Below are positions 1 to 5,696 of a stretch of 6,002 nucleotides of DNA, in pieces; positions within the stretch are counted from its first letter, which is position 1; every line of letters starts with the position of its first letter. This DNA comes from an uncultured Planctomycetaceae bacterium. Its GTDB lineage: Bacteria > Planctomycetota > Planctomycetia > Pirellulales > UBA1268. The notes below the pieces were generated by a model that was not told the origin of the DNA, did not search any database, and saw only the letters and a list, made by a program, of their open reading frames with translations. The stretch covers positions 1-6,002 of the forward strand of contig CAJAYZ010000449.1 of assembly GCA_903949225.1 (NCBI GenBank), given 5' to 3'. Position numbers and translations under genes: made by a program.

Positions 1-807
1 CGACAACCTCGCGACATTCCCGACAAACGAAGAGCGGTCGATCGTCATCGTCCCTTCGCTATTGCCACACGCACCACCGGTGGCGAAGCCTGCCGCGCCT
101 CCCACGGCTTGGTTCGACACGAACTGGCAGCTGCCGAGGCGCGTCAGCGGTGAGATCTCCCCGAACAGCGAGGAAGCGTCGATGGCACCACCGGAAGCCT
201 CACGCGAACCGCCGGTAATGGCCTCGTTGGCGACGAAGCCACTGCGGCTCACCGTCAGCAAAGAATCGACATTCGTCAACGCTCCCCCCGTCGCGCTGCC
301 CCCGGCGCTGATCGCCCGGTTGCCACGGAACTGCGCGGCTGTGATCGTCGTGCGGCTGCCACTCGTGCTCACCGTCCCCGGCCGCGTGGCGATCGCACCA
401 CCGCTGGCGGGAGCCTCGCTGCCGGTCGCCCCCCGGGCCTCGTTGCCGGAGAACGTCCCGTCGTTCACAACCAACAGGCTCGCTCCGAAGTTGCCGATCG
501 CACCGCCGTGGGCGGCTGTCGAGCCGGTGGCGGTGTTGCCAGTAAAGGTGCAGCGGGTGAGGCTGGCGCGAGCGTCTGTGACATTGGCGATCGCGCCGCC
601 GAAGGCGTAGCGCGTGCCCCCTGCGACCGTGTTGCCGATGAAGGTGCAGTCGGTGGCCTTGAGGATCGCCCCACTGGAATTGACCACGGCTCCGCCGCCG
701 ACGATTGCTGCCGCACCCGATTGGGTGGGATCGGAAACAGCGGAATTGCCGCTGAAGGTGACGCGCCAGAGGACGAGCGTGCCGCCGTCGTTGCGGATCG
801 CACCACC
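1..807 (-). repeat. Degenerate tandem repeats encoding beta-helix coils
   Basis: These are protein-level repeats of 31-41 residues inside the minus-strand gene. Each has a GGAI-like turn followed by an FxGN-like strand: TFSGN, TFIGN, TFTGN, TFSGN, QFRGN, GFVAN, QFVSN, SFVGN. On the plus strand the turns appear as recurring GATCGCACCACCG-like words, near 180, 400, 495, 590 and 797. The units have drifted at the DNA level, so they are old duplications rather than a recently expanded satellite. Confidence 0.8.
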
Positions 808-1218
808 GCGAACGAGCCCGGGGCCGACCGGGTCGAGGACGGTCGCCCTTCCGTTGGAGAGCGTGATGTCGTCGATCGAGAGCCGCGTCTCGGCCCCCTT
901 CAGAGCGAAGATCCGGCTCGAGTCATTGCCGCTCACGGCCAGCTTGGCGGCGCCTGGGCCATCGATCGAGAGGCCCCCGGTGACGTCGAGCTGGCCGGAG
1001 GCAAGGACGATCGTTCCGGCGAGCGTCGGAGCGAACCGGATCGTGTCGGCACCGGCCGCTTCGTTGGCCTGGGTCACCGCTTCACGGAGCGAGCCGGCAC
1101 CGGCGTCGAGCAGGTTCGTGACGACAAATGCCGCCAGGAGATGGCGATCCTCGAGTCGTTCCCCCGCACCAATGGCGCGCCCACGAACCGCCCGCACACC
1201 ACGGCATCGAAGAGCCAT
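1..1218 (-). CDS. Secreted right-handed beta-helix repeat protein with LEPR-XLL-like and CSLREA-like N-terminus (C-terminus outside window)
   Basis: The minus strand reads open from ATG 1218 to the window edge (406 codons, no stop). Residues 20-30 (ERLEDRHLLAA) match the LEPR-XLL type N-terminal motif of planctomycete exported proteins. Residues 33-64 resemble the CSLREA domain, with the core GSLREAVTQAN, but Ala replaces the Cys. From about residue 138, Gly-Gly-Ala-Ile type turns alternate with F-x-G-N type strands. Eight such units are visible, with the key Asn at 158, 196, 228, 259, 300, 331, 369 and 401, which is typical of polymorphic-outer-membrane-protein or choice-of-anchor-Q style parallel beta-helices. 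By family it is an exported surface or extracellular protein, perhaps adhesive; no catalytic motif is visible. In-frame ATGs also exist at 1248 and 1269, but 1218 has a Shine-Dalgarno sequence and puts the LEPR motif at its usual distance from the start. It is divergent from the PP-loop pair and probably separately transcribed. Confidence 0.88.
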   Translation of the reverse strand, partial: MALRCRGVRAVRGRAIGAGERLEDRHLLAAFVVTNLLDAGAGSLREAVTQANEAAGADTIRFAPTLAGTIVLASGQLDVTGGLSIDGPGAAKLAVSGNDSSRIFALKGAETRLSIDDITLSNGRATVLDPVGPGLVRGGAIRNDGGTLVLWRVTFSGNSAVSDPTQSGAAAIVGGGAVVNSSGAILKATDCTFIGNTVAGGTRYAFGGAIANVTDARASLTRCTFTGNTATGSTAAHGGAIGNFGASLLVVNDGTFSGNEARGATGSEAPASGGAIATRPGTVSTSGSRTTITAAQFRGNRAISAGGSATGGALTNVDSLLTVSRSGFVANEAITGGSREASGGAIDASSLFGEISPLTRLGSCQFVSNQAVGGAAGFATGGACGNSEGTMTIDRSSFVGNVARLS

Positions 1219-1225
1219 CGCCTCA

Positions 1226-1229
1226 CTCC
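1226..1229 (-). promoter_or_regulatory. Ribosome binding site (GGAG) for the beta-helix protein
   Basis: On the minus strand, GGAG lies 7 bases before the ATG at 1218. This favours that start over the upstream in-frame ATGs at 1248 and 1269. Confidence 0.55.
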
Positions 1230-1337
1230 ACTGTGACCGCCCCGGCATCGCGGCGGGAAGGTTTGCCATCGATCGTGCGATTGCCGATTGTCGGCCGCAG
1301 AGCCATCTTCATCTGGGAAAGTCCTGATCCGCAACCC

Positions 1338-1368
1338 TTGGGTGTGGAGGCACCTGAAGCGGTATCAT
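1338..1368 (+). promoter_or_regulatory. Candidate sigma70-like promoter upstream of the PP-loop pair
   Basis: TATCAT (1363-1368) resembles a -10 box. A weak TTGGGT (1338-1343) lies 19 bases upstream, which is longer than the ideal spacing. The 11-mer AGCGGTATCAT around the -10 recurs exactly at 5614-5624, upstream of the second ceramidase-like gene. If used, it implies a leader of roughly 210 bases before the first PP-loop gene. This is inferred from motif similarity only. Confidence 0.3.
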
Positions 1369-1480
1369 CGTTCTCGCATGAGGGAGGGCGCCGGCAGGGA
1401 GAGTCTCCCGGCGGCAGACCCACGAAAGAAGGCACGTCGCGAAGACACCCGATAGCAGCCGCGAGGACGACCTGACCAGG

Positions 1481-1585
1481 ATGCCGCCCCTCCCGATGAA
1501 AAAACGGTCCCTGGGAACGGAGCGCCGTGTGCCGGCGGCGGCCTCCTTGGTCAACAACGCTCGCCATTTCCGGAAGCGGTCTTGA
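1481..1585 (+). CDS. Possible short basic peptide (34 aa) overlapping the start of the first PP-loop gene
   Basis: ATG 1481 opens a 34-residue frame that starts MPPLPMKKRS and ends NNARHFRKRS. Its stop TGA (1583-1585) shares a base with the ATG at 1585 in a TGATG arrangement, as seen in translationally coupled genes. The product is strongly basic (nine Lys/Arg) with no recognisable domain or hydrophobic segment. The Shine-Dalgarno support is poor: GAGGA at 1463-1467 is 13 bases away, and only AGG directly abuts the ATG. It could be a leader peptide or simply a chance frame in GC-rich DNA, and I favour chance. Confidence 0.2.
   Translation: MPPLPMKKRSLGTERRVPAAASLVNNARHFRKRS
1572..1576 (+). 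promoter_or_regulatory. Ribosome binding site (GGAAG) for the first PP-loop gene
   Basis: GGAAG ends 8 bases before ATG 1585. This supports that ATG over the in-frame TTG directly before it at 1582. Confidence 0.5.
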
Positions 1586-2748
1586 TGATCACCGCGGCGC
1601 CCAGCTTCACCCTCGAGCGCGCTTGTGTCGCCGGCGATGCCGCGGGCTGGCGGGGGGTGTTGCACCGGGCAGACGCTCCCCAACGCTCGGTGCAATTCCT
1701 CCCCGGCAACGATGCGTTACCCCCGCCCGAAGTTCTCGATGGCCTGGCGATCGCCTTCCTCCCCACCGTGATGCGCGCCGGCGGCTCCCTCCACGTGCGT
1801 GGGCCGCTGACGAGGGGGGCCGTGCGAAACCTCAGCGAATACGCAGAGGCTTGGGCCAACTGGCGTCCAGCCGCCTTCCATCGGGTGGCGATCACGGCAG
1901 ACCGAGTACTCGACCTTCCGCGCCTTCCGGCCGGCGGCGAGGCGCTGTTTGCCTGGTCGAGGGGATTGCGATCGACCCACACCCTCGTCCGCCACCTCGA
2001 TCGACTCGTCCCCGGGGCGTTTGCCGTCCGGGCCGCCGTGAGGGTCGTGGGGCTCGATCGGGATCCGCTGGCCGCGGCAGCAGAAGATGCCGGAATCGAT
2101 CGGCTCGCGGCGCTTCGTGCTGCGGGGATTCGCTCGGAGGTGGTCCGCACCGACGCAGGCGGCCAAGGTTTGATCGACCGGGAGATCGGCGTGCTGCCGA
2201 TCGTGGCGGCGGCGCTCCACGCCGTGAGCGGCGGGGCTGCCACCGGGCTCCACGCCCGCAGTTGGCACTTCGGCGCCCAGTTGCGATTTCCCCGGCCAGG
2301 GCCGGCGCTTGCCGACCTCCTCTCCGGCGACGCGTTCGCGGTAAGAGCCGATGGAGGATCGGCATCGCCGCCGGCGATGGCCGAAGCCGTCGGCCATCAT
2401 CCGTCGCTCGCCGCGGTGCTCTCCGACTGCCGGCGATCCCGACTGGTTCCCCCGTGCGGCCGATGCCCGGAGTGCACGCTTCTGGCGCTCGCCTTCGCGG
2501 CCCGTGGCCTCCCTGTTCCACAGAGCCGTCTGCGGATTTCCGCTCTATCGGTTGCCAGACTCCCGTTGCGTGACCCTGTCGTGGCGGCCGATGCGACCGC
2601 GACGCTCGAAGATTGGGGCGGCGATCGGGGCGGATGGCAGAAGCTTTTGCAAGCCCGCGTCGGCTTGAACCGCCTCGCCATCGACGTGCGCGATCATCTC
2701 CGCTGGGCCGGCGCCATCGCTGGCGTGCTTCCGCCGTGGCCCCGGTGA
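1585..2748 (+). CDS. QueC-like PP-loop family protein with degenerate PP-loop (probable pseudoenzyme)
   Basis: This 387-aa protein is homologous along its length to the next gene. It shares VLD near residues 50-52, a GP(L/I)(T/S)RG segment at 73-78, the PP-loop region, and a C-terminal cysteine cluster C282-x8-C291-x2-C294-x2-C297 (core CGRCPEC). The cluster spacing is that of the QueC zinc site. PP-loop enzymes use a SGGxDS motif to bind ATP and adenylate a substrate. Here the equivalent is SRGLRS (125-130), with Arg at a glycine position and in place of the Asp. The HGFD and GRTDK elements of the neighbour are also absent. The fold and zinc site therefore look retained while ATP chemistry is probably lost. 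It lies 5 bases before its paralogue and is likely co-translated with it. The substrate is unknown. ATG 1585 was chosen over TTG 1582 because of the Shine-Dalgarno spacing. Confidence 0.85.
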   Translation: MITAAPSFTLERACVAGDAAGWRGVLHRADAPQRSVQFLPGNDALPPPEVLDGLAIAFLPTVMRAGGSLHVRGPLTRGAVRNLSEYAEAWANWRPAAFHRVAITADRVLDLPRLPAGGEALFAWSRGLRSTHTLVRHLDRLVPGAFAVRAAVRVVGLDRDPLAAAAEDAGIDRLAALRAAGIRSEVVRTDAGGQGLIDREIGVLPIVAAALHAVSGGAATGLHARSWHFGAQLRFPRPGPALADLLSGDAFAVRADGGSASPPAMAEAVGHHPSLAAVLSDCRRSRLVPPCGRCPECTLLALAFAARGLPVPQSRLRISALSVARLPLRDPVVAADATATLEDWGGDRGGWQKLLQARVGLNRLAIDVRDHLRWAGAIAGVLPPWPR

Positions 2749-2753
2749 TCGCC

Positions 2754-3923
2754 ATGAAGAAGCCGATCCACGTCTGGTTCGAGGAGGGGGTCGAAGCAGG
2801 GGCGTCGGTGCGTCGACTCGTCTTCGAAGGTGCCGAAGGGCGGCGCAAGCCGCGGTTTGACGTGTGGTGGCGGGTGCCCGGCGTCACCGGACTGCCGTCT
2901 CCTCCCGTCCTCGACTCTCTTCTCGCGGGCCATCTGCTCTGGGCTGCCAAGCTCGGGCAGAACCTCGTCGTCCATGGGCCGATCAGCCGGGGGGGGCTTT
3001 TCAATCTTGGCCAGCTCCTCGAGATGCGGCGCGGTCTGTCGCCACAGCGTTACCCCCGACCCATCGAGCTGATCCCGGAGACGGTGTCGTCGCCGCGGCC
3101 CGAGGGGGATCCCGGTCTGGCGATCGCGGCGTTATCAGCCGGCCTCGATTCGACCTTCACGGTGGTGAGGCACGCGCGTCGGCTCGCGGGGGAGGCGTCC
3201 TACCGGCTCGGTGGCGTCGTCATCGTGCACGGCTTCGATGTGAAGCTCGATCGAGCCGATCAGTTCGCCGCGATGCGCCAGCGGGTCGAGCCGCTCGCGC
3301 GGTGGCTCGATCTGCCGCTCTTCACGGTCGTCACCAACAGCAAGCAGGCTGGGGGAAGCAGCGTGTGGCCGCATTCGGCGATTCCGCTGACCGCGGCCGC
3401 GCTGTCGCTGTTCTCCGGCCGCTGCGGCGTCGGCCTCGTCTCCGGCGCCGCGCCGCACGGCTCGCCGCGGTTCGGCGTCTCCCATCCGGCCGTCCTCGAC
3501 GCGCTGGTGTCCAACGACTCCTTCCATGTCGTCACCGACGGCGGAGCTTTCGGGCGAACGGACAAGATCGAAGCCCTCCTGCCGTTTCCCGACGTGATCA
3601 AGGGGATCAAGGTCTGCTGGGAGGGGAGCGATCCCTCCCGCAACTGTGGACGCTGCCAGAAGTGCGTGATGACCCGGCTGAACTTCCTGGCCGCGGGGAT
3701 GCCGAATCCCCCCTGCTTCGATTCCCCGCTCTCGCTCGAACAGATCGCCGCCCTCCCGCTTCCCGATCTGAGTGCCGCCCGGGATCTGTTTCGACTCTGC
3801 TGGAACGAATTGAAACAGCGAGGGTGCACCGGTCCGGAAGTGGCGTTGCTCGAACGTCGTCTTCGTCGGGTGCCGCCCGACCGGAGCCTGTTGGCCTTCC
3901 TCCGGAAGCGGAAGAAACCCTGA
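2754..3923 (+). CDS. QueC-like PP-loop (adenine nucleotide alpha-hydrolase fold) protein with zinc cysteine cluster
   Basis: This 389-aa protein carries the PP-loop SAGLDS at 128-133 (consensus SGGxDS), followed by TFTVVRHARRL. It then has VHGFD at 158-162, a conserved TN at 194-195, SHP at 243-245, TDGG with GRTDK at 261-271, and the cluster C288-x9-C298-x2-C301-x2-C304 (CGRCQKC). QueC makes 7-cyano-7-deazaguanine with ATP, and its zinc cluster is C-x8-C-x2-C-x2-C. This protein is considerably longer than typical QueC, differs in the core, and has no queuosine-pathway neighbours, so QueC itself is unlikely. From memory, the HGFD plus CGRCxKC layout fits uncharacterised QueC-like proteins of bacterial accessory loci. 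Cytosolic ATP-dependent activation of an unknown substrate is an inference. ATG 2754 follows the previous stop by 5 bases. GTG 2745, overlapping that stop as GTGA, is an alternative start; neither has a clear Shine-Dalgarno sequence, which suggests translational coupling. Confidence 0.88.
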   Translation: MKKPIHVWFEEGVEAGASVRRLVFEGAEGRRKPRFDVWWRVPGVTGLPSPPVLDSLLAGHLLWAAKLGQNLVVHGPISRGGLFNLGQLLEMRRGLSPQRYPRPIELIPETVSSPRPEGDPGLAIAALSAGLDSTFTVVRHARRLAGEASYRLGGVVIVHGFDVKLDRADQFAAMRQRVEPLARWLDLPLFTVVTNSKQAGGSSVWPHSAIPLTAAALSLFSGRCGVGLVSGAAPHGSPRFGVSHPAVLDALVSNDSFHVVTDGGAFGRTDKIEALLPFPDVIKGIKVCWEGSDPSRNCGRCQKCVMTRLNFLAAGMPNPPCFDSPLSLEQIAALPLPDLSAARDLFRLCWNELKQRGCTGPEVALLERRLRRVPPDRSLLAFLRKRKKP

Positions 3924-3929
3924 GCTGTC

Positions 3930-3945
3930 GGGGCTCCCCTTGTTT
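3930..3945 (+). terminator. Weak terminator-like element after the PP-loop pair
   Basis: GGGGCTCCCC (3930-3939) is followed directly by TTGTTT, just after the stop at 3921-3923. The stem is only 3-4 bp with a very small loop, so this is a marginal candidate. Confidence 0.2.
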
Positions 3946-3968
3946 GCGGCGCGTGCCTGCCGGATCGG

Positions 3969-3974
3969 TATGCT
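3969..3974 (+). promoter_or_regulatory. Candidate -10 element (TATGCT) for the first ceramidase-like gene
   Basis: CGGTATGCT, with TATGCT at 3969-3974, lies about 55 bases before ATG 4029. It resembles the CGGTATCAT words at 1360-1368 and 5616-5624. A TTGCGG at 3944-3949 lies 19 bases upstream as a poor -35. Support is motif similarity and placement between two genes only. Confidence 0.25.
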
Positions 3975-4017
3975 CTGCAAACGGGGCATTGAGCCACCGG
4001 GTGTGGCATGTGGGAAT

Positions 4018-4025
4018 GGGAGGGG
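4018..4025 (+). promoter_or_regulatory. Ribosome binding site (GGGAGGGG) deciding the start at 4029
   Basis: This purine-rich Shine-Dalgarno sequence sits just before ATG 4029, with GGGAGG ending 5 bases upstream. It falls inside the frame that would start at ATG 4008, so the downstream ATG is preferred. Confidence 0.55.
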
Positions 4026-4028
4026 ACC

Positions 4029-5480
4029 ATGAAGCTCGATCGGCTTGCTGCGGCGGGGATCGCGAGATGGGGTATGGCGGTGCGTGTGGCGAAGGTCTTC
4101 GTGCTCGTCTTAGCGCTGGTCGACCGAGTCGCTCCTGCCGCCGAGCCGCTCCGGGTCGGGAGTGCGGCGATCGAGATCCCTGCCGACGACACGATGGACA
4201 TGGCCGGCGGGATCCATCCCTGGAAGGCCAGCGGCGCCGAAGCGCCGCTGCGGGCCACGGCGATCGTCCTTGCCCGTGGGGATGAGAAGCTCGCGATCTG
4301 CTCCTGCGACGTGATCGTCGTCCAGGCCGATTTCGTCGATCCGGCCCTCGAACGCGTCCGGGGAGCCACGGGCATTCCCCCCGAGCGTGTCCTCGTCCAC
4401 GCGACCCACACCCACACCGCGCCGTCGACGGTCCGCGCTCATGCCTGCACGCGCGACGACCGCTTCGTGGCGGGGCTTGCCAAGGCGATCGGCGACGCGA
4501 TCATCGCCGCCGATGCCGACCTCGCCGTTCATCCCGATTGCCGCTTCCGCTACCGGCTCGGGGAGGAGTCGAGCGTCGGCCAGAACAGCCGGCTGCTCCT
4601 CGGCGACGGCTCGATCTTCTGGATCGGGGAGCGCGACGATGCCGTCCGTCCCACCGGCCCTTTCGATCCGGAGCTGCCGGTGATGACGTTCGAGACGGCC
4701 GACGGCAAGCCGGTGGCAACGCTCTTCAATCATTCCACCCACACCATCGGGGCTCGCCAGCCCGGGAAGCGATCGCCTGCCTTTTACGGCCTGGCCGCTC
4801 AGGAGCTCGAACGCGAGCAGGGGGGGATCCACCTCTTTCTCCAAGGCGCTTCGGGATCGACCCACAACCTCACCGTCGGGGTCGACGAGGCGATCGTCCG
4901 ACTCAAAGACGCCGTCAGCCGCGCCCGTTCGGCTGCCGTGCCGCGGCCGATCGACGGCCTCGCCGCGATCAAGGAGCCGTTCGAGTTCCGCGTTCGCGCG
5001 TTCGACGAGTCAGCCGAAGAGGAAGCAGTCATGAGCTACTGCTCGAAGCGGATGGGGACCGTCGGGGAAGCCCACGCGACCGCCGAAGTCTTTCGCGCCC
5101 AGCGGGCCGAAATCGCCCCCCATCAGGGAGAGACGCGGACGACGTCGATCCAGACGCTCGCCATCGGCGACGTGGCCATCGTGGGGGTGCCGGCGGAGCT
5201 GTTCACCGTGCTCGGCGTGGAGATCAAGCGACAGAGCCCCTTCCGTCACACCGTCATCGCGGAGCTCTCCAACGACTGGGTCGGCTACGTTCCCGATTCG
5301 AGAGGGCACGAACTCGGTGGTTACCAAACCTGGACCGGCCACCACAGCTACTGCGAGCCGGGCACCGGCGAACGGATGGTGGCGACGGCCTTGAGCCAGC
5401 TCGGACGGCTCCAAGAGCAACTGCAAGAACAGCTGCGGGAGCAGGCCGGGCACGGGGGAGGGCGCGGCGAGAAACGGTGA
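4029..5480 (+). CDS. Secreted neutral/alkaline non-lysosomal ceramidase-like protein, copy 1
   Basis: This 483-aa protein has a signal peptide: basic N-region, hydrophobic VFVLVLALV at 23-31, likely cleavage APA|AEP after 37. ATG at residue 16 would give a more standard-length signal and is possible. The body matches the ceramidase N-terminal domain: LRVGSAAIEI at 41-50, THTHTAPS at 126-133, NHSTHTIG at 234-241, QGASGSTHN at 272-280, GVPAELF at 386-392 and SNDWVGYVP to GGYQTW at 414-435. Bacterial ceramidase binds zinc with two His, a Glu and a Tyr; plausible equivalents are H127/H129, H235, E390 and Y432. The family hydrolyses N-acyl sphingosine, but planctomycete members may act on other amides or esters. 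The GDVSPN motif carrying the known catalytic Ser is not preserved (GSTHN here). The C-terminal domain of long ceramidases is missing, and the tail is Gln/Glu-rich. A close paralogue follows. Confidence 0.9.
   Translation: MKLDRLAAAGIARWGMAVRVAKVFVLVLALVDRVAPAAEPLRVGSAAIEIPADDTMDMAGGIHPWKASGAEAPLRATAIVLARGDEKLAICSCDVIVVQADFVDPALERVRGATGIPPERVLVHATHTHTAPSTVRAHACTRDDRFVAGLAKAIGDAIIAADADLAVHPDCRFRYRLGEESSVGQNSRLLLGDGSIFWIGERDDAVRPTGPFDPELPVMTFETADGKPVATLFNHSTHTIGARQPGKRSPAFYGLAAQELEREQGGIHLFLQGASGSTHNLTVGVDEAIVRLKDAVSRARSAAVPRPIDGLAAIKEPFEFRVRAFDESAEEEAVMSYCSKRMGTVGEAHATAEVFRAQRAEIAPHQGETRTTSIQTLAIGDVAIVGVPAELFTVLGVEIKRQSPFRHTVIAELSNDWVGYVPDSRGHELGGYQTWTGHHSYCEPGTGERMVATALSQLGRLQEQLQEQLREQAGHGGGRGEKR
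4140..4355 (+). repeat. Direct repeat, copy 1 (ceramidase-like mature N-terminus)
   Basis: These 216 bases align without gaps to 5787-6002, with 25 differences counted by eye (about 88% identical); 66 of the 72 encoded residues are identical. Identity starts at the predicted signal-peptide cleavage site, and upstream sequence does not align. Confidence 0.9.
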
Positions 5481-5489
5481 GGCCTCGTG

Positions 5490-5506
5490 GTGCCTTGCCA
5501 TGGCAC
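5490..5506 (+). terminator. Hairpin downstream of ceramidase-like copy 1
   Basis: Arms GTGCC (5490-5494) and GGCAC (5502-5506) flank a 7-base loop, 9 bases after the stop codon. The perfect palindrome TGCCATGGCA (5496-5505) overlaps them. A second weak stem follows, with ATGCC 5513-5517 and GGCAT 5532-5536. No T-tract follows, so an intrinsic terminator is uncertain; it may instead stabilise the mRNA end. Confidence 0.25.
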
Positions 5507-5582
5507 TTGGACATGCCTGCTAGCGCTGGTCGGCATCCCCTCAAGTAACGATTGATCGGCACGACATCCCTGCAGTCGCTGT

Positions 5583-5596
5583 CGACGGCGCCGTCG
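5583..5596. promoter_or_regulatory. Perfect 14-bp palindrome upstream of ceramidase-like copy 2
   Basis: CGACGGCGCCGTCG is self-complementary over all 14 bases. It ends 22 bases before the TATCAT candidate -10 box at 5619-5624, so it would overlap or abut the -35 region. It could be an operator for a dimeric regulator. GC-rich palindromes also arise by chance in such DNA, and no equivalent was seen before copy 1. Confidence 0.25.
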
Positions 5597-5613
5597 GGCG
5601 TGAAGGCAGGAGG

Positions 5614-5624
5614 AGCGGTATCAT
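5614..5624 (+). promoter_or_regulatory. Candidate -10 element (AGCGGTATCAT) for ceramidase-like copy 2
   Basis: This 11-mer is identical to 1358-1368 and contains TATCAT (5619-5624), about 70 bases before ATG 5697. No good -35 hexamer is present. Confidence 0.3.
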
Positions 5625-5684
5625 GGGAAATGGATAGGGAGAGCGGCGTTTGAGTCGATCGTGCTCGGCGGCAGCCTGACGACC

Positions 5685-5690
5685 GGAGGG
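5685..5690 (+). promoter_or_regulatory. Ribosome binding site (GGAGGG) for ceramidase-like copy 2
   Basis: This strong Shine-Dalgarno sequence lies 6 bases before ATG 5697 and fixes the start of the partial gene. Confidence 0.65.
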
Positions 5691-5696
5691 ATAGCC

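Larger units (their letters stand above)
1219..1584. other. Divergent intergenic region between the beta-helix gene and the PP-loop pair
   Basis: These 366 bases separate two divergently read genes, so they should contain both promoters. Seen here are a candidate plus-strand -10 element (TATCAT, 1363-1368), a small hairpin with arms GGGAG 1397-1401 and CTCCC 1405-1409 and a three-base loop, and a short basic ORF at 1481-1585. No convincing minus-strand promoter, riboswitch or RNA gene was recognised. Longer open frames here show no recognisable protein. Confidence 0.6.

Noticed and set aside
62..1327. Long plus-strand open frames (62-610, 508-1236, 614-1327)
   Set aside because: They lie opposite the minus-strand beta-helix gene and their Pro/Ala/Arg-rich products show no domain. 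The minus frame gives LEPR-XLL, CSLREA and FxGN repeats.
1397..1409. GGGAG-AGT-CTCCC hairpin as a terminator or riboswitch
   Set aside because: The stem is only 5 bp with no T-tract and no conserved aptamer features, so it is noted only as part of the intergenic region.
2613..2753. Upstream TTG 2613 as start of the second PP-loop gene
   Set aside because: It would overlap the first gene by more than 130 bases and add an Arg-rich stretch that does not align to the paralogue.
1892..3004. Minus-strand open frame of 370 codons
   Set aside because: It is antisense to the PP-loop pair, very rich in Arg, Pro and Ser, without motifs. It arises from high GC at codon third positions.
4008..4031. ATG 4008 as start of ceramidase-like copy 1
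   Set aside because: It would add MWEWEGT, overlap the strong purine-rich ribosome binding site, and spoil the basic start of the signal peptide.
4111..4122. TAGCGCTGGTCG shared with 5521-5532
   Set aside because: A single 12-base match in unrelated contexts (signal peptide coding versus spacer), with no alignment on either side, is probably chance in GC-rich DNA.
2864..4285. Plus-strand open frame of 473 codons in another frame
   Set aside because: It overlaps two well-supported genes, is low-complexity and Arg-rich, and shows no recognisable family.
3260..4417. Minus-strand open frame of 385 codons
   Set aside because: It runs across the end of the PP-loop gene, the intergenic gap and the start of the ceramidase-like gene, which no real gene would do given the clear sense-strand proteins.
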